Shown here one piece after another: positions 56,533-64,000 of a stretch of 64,000 bases of DNA. The stretch is from Ipomoea triloba (taxonomy: Eukaryota; Streptophyta; Magnoliopsida; Solanales; Convolvulaceae): the NCBI RefSeq assembly GCF_003576645.1, contig NC_044930.1, positions 10,460,393 to 10,524,392 on the forward strand. The letters run 5' to 3'. The translations under genes were made by a program, and so were the position numbers. Position 1 is the stretch's first letter; each line of letters starts with the position of its first letter. The notes beneath the pieces are model-generated. The model was not told the origin of the DNA and searched no databases. It saw only the letters and a program-made list of their open reading frames with translations.

Positions 56533-57059
56533 AGTTATGCCGATTTCTAAAGCATTTCGGTGATTTCATTTCTAAAAGATTGTGGATTTCATCACATTCG
56601 ATTTCTAAAAGATTCAGTGAAGATTTTCAAGTGAGTGATTTCATCTCATTCGATTTTTTTCAAATCAGTGATTTAGTTTTATCGGTGATTTCATTTCTTT
56701 TTTTAGATTTCATCTCTGTGTCGAATCCCCTGTACCCAAGTAATGGATGTGGATCTCACATTCTTACTTTTTTTCAATGACAGATTCTAGCGGCTGATCT
56801 TCTCTCTGGCAGCTGATCTTCTCTAAGGTAAACCACTATACGGATCTCATATTGTGATTTAGAATTTCTTAGTTTTCAAATTGCCCATTCAACCGCAATC
56901 TTATCCTGCATTTAAAATAAAAAATATAAAAAAAAAGTTCCTATTTAAAAAAAATTAAGTTTTTTTTATTTAAGTTGGAAGGGGAAATTTTTGACTAGTT
57001 AGTTCTATATATAACGCCAAAAAGGCCAACCATGTTATCTCTGTCCAAAATGTCTTAAG
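56533..57059. other. Intergenic DNA with decayed tandem words
   Basis: gatttctaaaagatt and gtgatttcatttct words recur around 56550-56710, and agctgatcttctct is doubled at about 56790-56815. No gene. Confidence 0.45.
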
Positions 57060-57680
57060 AGGTCGTCTGGGGGCTGATTGAACAGCTGCCAGCCTTTCGG
57101 GTAGTTCTTAGCTATTCCTGCTAGATAATCGGCAGCTGGGGGCATCTAGCTTTGGCGAAGGGTGCATTAACCCTGAACTTGGGAAAAGATCCATGATATC
57201 TTTGAGGTGAGGGGATATAGGGTGTTGTTGAAAATGGCATTGTTTCTCCACTTCCATACCCACCAAGCTGTGATGGCGAACTATCACTTTCCAGTCTTCA
57301 ACCATTAGCTCTAAGAGATATCCCTTTATCCAGCCAATCACAAAGATTCAGCACTAGTCCTTGTTTGGAAATTAGGGAGCACTCTAGCCCAGACTTCCAT
57401 TGCCGCTGGGCACTTCCGTAAGACATGGTTGGCATCTTCAACCTTATCTCTACACAGCCAACACTTATCACATTCAGCTAGACCTCTCTTGACTCTTTGG
57501 CGGTTGGTCATTATTTTCTCATGGCGGACTAACCAAAGAAAAGTTATAATGCGGCTAGGCGTCTTAAGTTTCCAAATTGCATTGCATTCCATTTGGCTGC
57601 TTCAATGGATCCCTGTTGATTCGTGGCCAGGCCGTAGGCTGAACTGACTGAGAATGCACCTGAGGATTCATTATTCCAGC
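57060..57680 (-). pseudogene. LINE 3' region: zinc-binding reverse transcriptase tail (zf-RVT)
   Basis: The minus frame 57592-57338 reads WKLKTPSRIITFLWLVRHEK then a C-x2-C and H-x4-C zinc site (CDKCWLC, ANHVLRKCP). This is the zf-RVT domain that follows reverse transcriptase in plant L1-type LINEs. The continuation (57341-57108) is in another frame, so it is frameshifted. The catalytic part is absent. Confidence 0.75.
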
Positions 57681-57940
57681 TAAGGCAGTCAACCTGTTCT
57701 GGATCATCTAAAATATAAGTTGCTGGGACATGTAAGATAGAGTATGGGAGGACTTACTGTTGGAGAACACACAAAAAAAGTTAATTGGAGAACACAAAAA
57801 AAATATCATTAATTGATTTGCTAAAATACAAAAAAAAATAAAATAAAATAAAATAAAACTTTGAAAACTTAAAACACTCTAAGACTTAATGTTGCTATCA
57901 CTCTTTTAGAAAGTCCTGGAGGCTTACCTAGTTTGAATTC
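57681..57940. other. Short non-coding stretch
   Basis: aaaacttaaaacac...tgttgctatcactctt at 57858-57905 recurs at 60503-60552, on the far side of the THOC5 retrocopy. No gene. Confidence 0.5.
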
Positions 57941-57942
57941 CG

Positions 57943-58170
57943 ATGCAGATGGGAGGAAACAAATGGAGCAAGAAAGTACATCAGCCGAAAAGTGCCCCAA
58001 GGAAGGAATCAAAACCCACCAATACTCAGCCCAAACAGGGCCAGGGCAAGGACAAGGACAAGAATAATAGGTGCAGCTGGTGTCGACAAAAATTTGACAA
58101 ATACACTGACTTGGTTGAGCATTCCAACAAATGCACGGAAAAAAAGGCAAATTTGCCTGGAAAAAAAAAA
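57943..58170 (+). CDS. Fragment encoding a basic linker and one C2HC-like zinc finger
   Basis: The frame from the Met at 57943 is Lys/Pro/Gln-rich (PKQGQGKDKDKNN), then shows C-x2-C, FDKYTDLVEHSNKC and a basic tail. The spacing fits a single C2HC finger, as at the C-terminus of some nucleolar or DnaJ-type proteins. The frame then runs into an A-run and a minisatellite with no proper gene end. The source gene is not identified. The A-run at about 58160 could be the tail of a retrocopy or simple low complexity. Confidence 0.35.
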
Positions 58171-58174
58171 TTAT

Positions 58175-58535
58175 TGAAACTTGTGATGTGCTGTTCTGGT
58201 GGTGTTTTTTGTGAAACTTGTGATATACTATTCTGGTGGTGTTTTTCGTGAAACAGGGCCTGGCCTGATGCAGGATTGTTAGTTTAAATAAAGGGTGAAA
58301 CTTGTGATGTGCTGTTCTGGTGGTGTTTTTCTGAAACTTGTGATGTGCTGTTCTGGTGGTGTTTTTTGTGAAACTTGTGATGTGCTATTCTGGTGGTGTG
58401 TTTCGTGAAACAGGGCCTGATGCAGGATTGTTAGTTTAAATAAAGGGTGAAACTTGTGATGTGCTGCTCTGGTGGTGTTTTCATGAAACTTGTGATGTGC
58501 TGTTCTGGTGGTGTTTTTAGTGAAACAGGGCTTGA
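58175..58535. repeat. Minisatellite, about 37-bp unit with a longer higher-order unit
   Basis: gtgaaacttgtgatgtgctg followed by ttctggtggtgttttt repeats about eight times, interleaved with longer units containing cagggcctgatgcaggattg and ttagtttaaataaagg. Confidence 0.88.
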
Positions 58536-58538
58536 TAC

Positions 58539-58555
58539 TATATTAAAGAAAACTT
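58539..58555. repeat. Target-site duplication of the THOC5 retrocopy, left copy
   Basis: tatattaaagaaaactt here is repeated exactly at 60492-60508. The poly(A) of the copy (T-run on plus, 58556-58565) adjoins this copy, as expected of LINE-driven retroposition onto the minus strand. Confidence 0.92.
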
Positions 58556-60491
58556 TTTTTTTTTTGCCACAAGAATTGCCCAAAATTTAAGCCAGCAAAT
58601 GAAAAAGGAAAAACTAAAACGCAATATTCGTAAGATTCTACCTGGGCTTCTAATCTCATGGTCTTTTCACCATCATGAGTCTTTCTAGTTAAGACAAGAA
58701 TATAGTCCTCAACCCTGCAATCAGCCCATGACTTGTCATCTACATAAGGCACTGTACTTCCAGGCATGTTATCAGTGTCCTGTTCAACTTGAGCTGGTTG
58801 GCTATCAGATTCCATTATAAGGTCCACATCCTCCTCATGTTTCTTAAAACTTGGAGACTTTCCCTTGTTAAGGGGAGATATGACACACTTTGAAATGAAA
58901 CCAAGCTTTCTGGAATGATCAGAATTAGTTCCTCTAGTTGGTGCGGGAGTAGCATCATTTACTCCAGCAGTAGCCAAAGTTAAGGACGGAAGTTCCCCAT
59001 CCTCTCTTGTGTTTTCAACCTCTTCCTTTGAAGTATCAGATCTTACCTCCATTGAAACATCAGGACCCTGGACCTTTTCTGCATCCACAGCAGGAACTGA
59101 AGATGCTTCATTGCATGCTGAACCAAGAGATGACCAGCCATGCAAACTGCAACGAGGGTTATGTGAGGTCCATGGCACACTTTTACAGGCGAGAACTGGC
59201 CATTCCAACTTCATTAGAGAATCAAACTGCTCCACAAGAGCCAGTCGAGCCTTTTTTCTAGCACGAATTCTTTGCACAACTGTTTGCAATCGATTCTGCT
59301 GACGATACAGTGACAGACCAGATATAAGAGTAGACTGCTTAGCTGTTTCTTCATTTGAGCTTTCAGAGCCACCTAGCAATGGTGACACCTCTGGCAAAAA
59401 ATCAATCCCTGCAAGATGCTGGGCCCACTTGTAAGGCCGCAAAGTTCTTGTTCCATCAAATTCAACCGAATTGCCAATCATCTTGGCTGCCTGATGAGGA
59501 AGCTCTAGGCCAGTATCATCAGGAAACAAATTGCACAAAATGTCATTGCCCATATCCTCTTGTGAACCATCCACACCAACACATACCACATTCAACTTCA
59601 TCAAGTATTCGAATTTAAGAGTTACAAGTTTTGTGGGTGTTGAATAAGGAGTCTCATCATCATGAACATGAAGGATGACTTTAAGAGGGTGCACTTGATA
59701 TATTCCTGAGTGATCTAAACTCTCCTTGCTTGGAACCTTCCTAGGACGTTTTCTTCTCCTTTGCCCATCATCTTCCTCGTCAGGCACATCCTCATCTAAC
59801 TTGGAACTATCTACACTGGTAGTTTTAGCAGTGTCTTTAGTCGCCTGCTGGCGGGCAACAGCTTGAGCATCTTTCACACTCCCAATAATCTCCATCTCTA
59901 TATTCTCTTCAAAGGCTTCTTTCTGGGCCAGTAACTGTGAATATATAACATAGAGAGGCGGGGGAAGCAATTCTGCAGAATGCAGTTGCTTTAATTTCTT
60001 TGGGTGCTGAACTCCTAGTTGATTCTGAACCGGCAAGGATGCTTTCTTAAGTGACTTCAGATGTGATGGGAGGCTCAACAAGAATTTTTTTCTTTTGATG
60101 TTCCAGTTTCTCACGCAATTCACAAAGTTCTTTGCGCTGGTGTAGTTCAAAGTTGAGTCTCTGGAGCATCAAATTGTGTTGTGAAGTCCACTGGCACGCT
60201 CTGTTTCTGCTTTTATTCTATCTTCCTCAAGCAATATGGAATGGTTTGCCTGGCGGAGAGTAACGAAGTTGAGAAAAATCTGAGTAGCGAGCTCTCGGAG
60301 CTTGGATTTTTGCTTGCCTTCCTTCTTCAGTGAGAGCATCTTTGAAACGATCTCCTCCACCGAAGCTTTGCTCTGCCACGGAGACTTCTCCGGCTTCCGC
60401 TCCGGCAGTATTTCGCCTGGCTCAGCCATCCCTCCGACGGCGCAGCTCTCTCGCCGCCTCGATCTCCTCCTCCTTCGAGACCTGAAAATCT
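58556..60491 (-). pseudogene. THO5: Intronless retrocopy of THOC5 (THO complex subunit 5)
   Basis: THOC5 is a subunit of THO/TREX, which couples transcription to mRNA export. The minus strand starts with MAEPGEILPERKPEK (Met at 60429), then ASVEEIVSKMLSLKKEGKQK and LNFVTLRQANHSILLEEDR. After ETERA the frame is lost by deletions and resumes at FLLSLPSHLKSLKKASLPVQ. It stays open through LPPPLYVIYSQ, DEEDDGQRRRKRPRK, CNLFPDDTGLELPHQAAKM, YKWAQHLAGIDFLPE and YRQQNRLQTVVQRIRARKKA to RLEAQ. RLEAQ abuts GTAGAATC, a donor-like site, and about 50 bases later the sequence ends in poly(A). A perfect 17-bp repeat flanks it. The C-terminal third of THOC5 is missing. A 535-codon frame (60150-58543) remains open; its last codons are poly(A) and flank. 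Confidence 0.88.
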
Positions 60492-60508
60492 TATATTAAA
60501 GAAAACTT
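60492..60508. repeat. Target-site duplication of the THOC5 retrocopy, right copy
   Basis: Perfect 17-bp match to 58539-58555. It adjoins the 5' end of the retrocopy (leader about 62 bases before the Met at 60429). Confidence 0.92.
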
Positions 60509-60820
60509 AAAACACCAGTTGTGTTGAGACTTACTGTTGCTATCACTCTTGAATCTACACAATTGCAAAAGAACAATTAGGATGTGTAAGAACAAAATTG
60601 AAAAAGATTCAATTTTGGAACATGTTAATTGCACAGTTGATTGCCCCCTATAAACAAATTATTAAAAAGAAAATTAAAAGTTAAGTTTCAATTTTGTTAT
60701 ACCAGATTGATCGACAAACAGATACATCGATGAACAGAGTCGATCATCTCCATGAACACATAGATCATCTCCACGAACACAAACACGAACAGATAGATAA
60801 TGAGATCAGTAGAGAAAAAA
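60509..60820. other. Intergenic DNA with a repeated gaacacagatag-type block
   Basis: 60735-60800 (gatcatctccatgaacacat and following) is repeated at about 61527-61585 beyond the gap. No gene recognised. Confidence 0.5.
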
Positions 60821-60824
60821 AGAG

Positions 60825-60886
<62 letters not shown>

Positions 60887-61103
60887 NNNNNNNNNNNNNN
60901 NNNNNNNNNNNNNNNNNNNNNNNNNNNNNNNNNNNNNNNNNNNNNNNNNNNNNNNNNNNNNNNNNNNNNNNNNNNNNNNNNNNNNNNNNNNNNNNNNNNN
61001 NNNNNNNNNNNNNNNNNNNNNNNNNNNNNNNNNNNNNNNNNNNNNNNNNNNNNNNNNNNNNNNNNNNNNNNNNNNNNNNNNNNNNNNNNNNNNNNNNNNN
61101 NNN

Positions 61104-61153
<50 letters not shown>
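60821..61153. repeat. Poly(A) runs enclosing a 217-N assembly gap (60887-61103)
   Basis: About 60 As precede and 50 follow the Ns. The gap is an unresolved A-run or a join at two A-runs. Poly-Lys frames through it are meaningless. Confidence 0.95.
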
Positions 61154-61158
<5 letters not shown>

Positions 61159-61852
61159 GCAGCAAGCTGGTCTTCTTCTTCTTCGTTCGGCGCTGGCGAA
61201 GAAGAAGAAGAAGAAGACCGGCGGCGGTGAGCGCGTGGGCGGCCGACGGTGGTGGTGGTCACAACAACCTCCGACGCAATGGTTGTCTCCTCCTACTCCT
61301 CAGTCACGGACCTCAACGACGCCGGCACGAACGGGTCCCAGAAATCCCATCTGGATTCGTGCGGCACGAACGGGAGCAGTGGAAGCGCTGACAGACAAGT
61401 TACAATAGATAGATCTGGACAAGTTACAAGCGACCTGGAAAAGTGCGACGCCGAACGAGCGCGGGCCACGGTGGAGCTCCTTTGCCGGATTCCGTCCGGA
61501 TGCGCGGCGTTCGCCGTCCACGCGCTCACCGTCCACGAACAGATAGATCATCTCCACGAACACAAGCACGAACAGATAGATCGTGATAGATCGTCGAGAA
61601 CGAAAACTAGATAGAGAAGTGGTCTGGTTGAGGAGAGACAGGGTTTCTAGATCTGAACAACGAAGTGGTCTGACACGACAGTTTCACGACTAACGTTAGG
61701 TTTTTATTTTGTTTTTATTTTTATATTTTAATATTTTAATATTTAAAATGCCCTATTTAGAAGTGAAATAGGCCATGCCTATATATAAAAACCGGCCCAG
61801 CGGCCCTTTTCATTCATATATATATATATATATATATATATAGAGTCATGAT
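61154..61852. other. GC-rich transcript-like leader sequence, gene unknown
   Basis: 61154-61615 is GC-rich with a strong hairpin (ttcttcttcttcgttcgg against gaagaagaagaag). The frame at 61249-61614 is open for 121 codons but includes the HLHEHKHEQID repeat shared with the block before the gap, so it is probably repeat-derived. 61815-61842 is (TA)n. Confidence 0.3.
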
Positions 61853-62143
61853 CAGGTGCGGCCGTGCTCTCCCGTGCGGCTGTGCGGTTCACACCACTCA
61901 ATGTTATGAAATACATCACTGAATGTTAAGAAACACATCACACAAATATGCACTGTGGTGTGTTTCTTAACNCCCGTGCGGCTGTGCGGTTCACACCACT
62001 CAATGTTATGAAATACATCACTGAATGTTAAGAAACACATCACACAAATATGCACTGTGGTGTGTTTCTTAACATTGTGGTGTGTTTCTTAACATTGAGT
62101 GGTGTGTGACCGCACGGCCGCACGGGAGAGCACGGCCACACCT
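61853..62143. mobile_element. Fold-back MITE inserted in (TA)n, with a single-N join inside
   Basis: The left arm tcaggtgcggccgtgctctc is inverted in gagagcacggccacacctga at the right end, and cacaccactcaatgtta mirrors taacattgagtggtgtg. (TA)n lies on both sides. 61871-61971 and 61973-62073 are the same 101 bp on either side of one N, so the true element is probably shorter. Confidence 0.75.
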
Positions 62144-62152
62144 GAAATTATT

Positions 62153-62192
<40 letters not shown>

Positions 62193-62379
62193 TTAGTATT
62201 TTTTTTATGCGTGATATGTAAAATATAGGTGTTCAATATTAATATTTTATCTTAAATTTTAAATTTATTTAGATTTTAATATTTAAATTATTGTAAATAA
62301 TAAGAATAATGTATAATATTTTTATAAATTTTATATTTATATTATATAGGAAATAACTAATATATAACTCCGATATATA

Positions 62380-62443
<64 letters not shown>

Positions 62444-62940
62444 ACAAAAGTGTCAGTTTTTCCGCTCATTTTAGTCTAAAAAAATTAATTTAAAATCCAT
62501 CAACATAATATTATATAATAATTCCTTATCAGAAATTCTAGCCTTCTTTATCATTCCTTATTTATGGCTAAAATTAACAAAATATTCAAAATATGATTCT
62601 ATTCCTTATTATACACAAAAATTAATGAAATATTTTATTCAATTTTATTCCTGTGTGGATTCCTTATTTATGTACATATCTATTAATTATATATATATAT
62701 ATTAAAACAGAAGTGTTGTTCTCCCGCACATCCTATGAAAATATTCTGTTTTGAAATTTGAAATTACAATCATGTTTTACCTAATTATTAAATAATAACA
62801 AAAATACTATATATGTTAATTTAATTTATAATAATGATTATCTAAAATATTAATTATACCATGAATCATAGTCTACTTTTAAAGTACACTCAACTAATAC
62901 TCAGTATATTCTTTTTCAATCTAAGTTCAGTTTTTTTTAT
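62144..62940. other. AT-rich intergenic DNA with (TA)n runs
   Basis: (TA)n runs at 62152-62192, 62382-62438 and about 62690. No gene seen. Confidence 0.6.
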
Positions 62941-62942
62941 GA

Positions 62943-63438
62943 ATTAATATTTAATGCACCGCCGATGTATCGATGCTATACACCGGCGGTTAATGAGAAG
63001 ATGCCACATCAATAAAAAAGCAAAGCCAATATTAACCGGGTCCTTTTTTTTTGCAGAATATCCAAAACTTAGTATTTTATTAGGAAACTATTTTATTTCT
63101 AATTAACAAAATATATCTACTTTCCTAAACATATTTATTATTTAATTATTATATATCTAATTTCCTACCCATTTTTAATTATTAGATACATTATTTTATT
63201 TTTTTAATTAAGAATGTGTAAGGAAATTAGATATATAATAATTAAGTAATAAATATGTTTATGAAAGTACGTATATTTTGTTAATTAGAAATAAAAAAGT
63301 TTCATAATAAAATACAAATCTTAGATATTTTGCAAAAAGGACTCGGTTAATATTGACTTTATTTTTTCATGATGTGACATATTCTCATTAACCGCCGTTG
63401 TATAGCATCTATACATCGGCGGTGCATCAAATATTAAT
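62943..63438. mobile_element. Long-armed fold-back element (MULE-MITE style)
   Basis: attaatatttaatgcaccgc...cggcggttaatgagaa at the left is mirrored by ttctcattaaccgccg...ggtgcatcaaatattaat at the right. Arms of about 230 bp are nearly complementary throughout (for example aaaatatatctactttccta). It ends 7 bp before the single N at 63445. Confidence 0.8.
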
Positions 63439-63445
63439 CCCAATN

Positions 63446-64000
63446 TTGTTCCATCAAATTCAACCGAATTGCCAATCATCTTGGCTGCCTGATGAGGAAG
63501 CTCTAGGCCAGTATCATCAGGAAACAAATTGCACAAAATGTCATTGCCCATATCCTCTTGTGAACCATCCACACCAACACATACCACATTCAACTTCATC
63601 AAGTATTCGAATTTAAGAGTTACAAGTTTTGTGGGTGTTGAATAAGGAGTCTCATCATCATGAACATGAAGGATGACTTTAAGAGGGTGCACTTGATATA
63701 TTCCTGAGTGATCTAAACTCTCCTTGCTTGGAACCTTCCTAGGACGTTTTCTTCTCCTTTGCCCATCATCTTCCTCGTCAGGCACATCCTCATCTAACTT
63801 GGAACTATCTACACTGGTAGTTTTAGCAGTGTCTTTAGTCGCCTGCTGGCGGGCAACAGCTTGAGCATCTTTCACACTCCCAATAATCTCCATCTCTATA
63901 TTCTCTTCAAAGGCTTCTTTCTGGGCCAGTAACTGTGAATATATAACATAGAGAGGCGGGGGAAGCAATTCTGCAGAATGCAGTTGCTTTAATTTCTTTG
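63446..64000 (-). pseudogene. THO5: Second THOC5 sequence, identical to 59448-60002, cut by the window end
   Basis: With an offset of 3998 bases I see no difference over 555 bp. It encodes CNLFPDDTGLELPHQAAKM up to the LPPPLYVIYSQ region on the minus strand. It begins immediately after an isolated N, with no transition sequence. It is either a false duplication at a contig join, a very recent copy of the retrocopy, or an exon of the parent gene. Confidence 0.8.

Noticed and set aside
58543..60150. Treating the 535-codon THOC5 frame as a functional gene
   Set aside because: Target duplication, poly(A), missing N-terminal segments, a frameshift and loss of the C-terminal third mark it as a retrocopy; the last codons are poly(A) and flanking DNA. 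Expression cannot be excluded from sequence.
60765..61408. Poly-Lys and poly-Phe frames across the second gap
   Set aside because: Made of an A-run and Ns.
1..64000. CRISPR arrays, operons, rRNA or intact tRNA genes
   Set aside because: None seen. Short regular repeats present are minisatellites without spacer structure, and tRNA-like boxes belong to SINEs.

Overview
This is nuclear DNA from a flowering plant, almost certainly a eudicot. The evidence is spliced genes with GT-AG introns, long AT-rich intergenic DNA, (TA)n microsatellites, and a dense mix of Copia, LINE, SINE, MULE, hAT, Harbinger and Helitron sequence. The species cannot be read from the window; an asterid is a guess from overall feel, not a measured result. 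There are two assembly gaps (24372-24745 and 60887-61103) and two single-N joins (61972 and 63445).

Two intact single-copy housekeeping genes stand out. AXR4 (minus, 32582-35483, two exons) is an ER accessory protein for trafficking of the auxin carrier AUX1. Aminopeptidase P, plastid-type APP2 (plus, 44465-54232), can be assembled into 13 exons that join in frame to a 718-residue protein. Its introns hold many transposons, including a young, structurally complete Copia-type element nested inside an older MITE. Two near-identical KIB1-4/DUF295 genes (6441-7433 and 19577-20617) lie on a 2.6-4.2 kb duplicated segment, and a third F-box/DUF295 gene (13468-14595) carries a nonsense codon in its F-box.

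The rest is gene debris and mobile elements. From left to right: a MULE (1193-3753) with transposase remains and a GRF zinc-finger gene whose start lies in the terminal repeat; a broken 5' half of an SUV3-type RNA helicase (3959-5927); DUF295 copy A; a same-strand run of broken fragments of acetyl-CoA carboxylase, P4-ATPase, alpha-mannosidase and a PPR protein (9.8-13.3 kb); the F-box pseudogene; a MULE-MITE; a Helitron end; DUF295 copy B with an inserted LTR element; a gap; Helitron, SINE, hAT and Harbinger elements; AXR4; a decayed Copia element (36.4-41.2 kb); SINEs, hAT and LINE insertions; APP2; a Helitron-helicase fragment; more hAT and LINE remains; and an intronless THOC5 copy (58556-60491).

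The THOC5 copy is the most informative single object. It has a perfect 17-bp target duplication and a poly(A) tail. Its 3' end appears to come from a transcript cleaved inside an intron, and its 5' part has internal deletions. A further 555 bp identical to it begins right after a single N at 63445, which looks like an unresolved assembly join. I found no rRNA, tRNA gene or CRISPR array, and no multi-gene system: the real genes here act independently.
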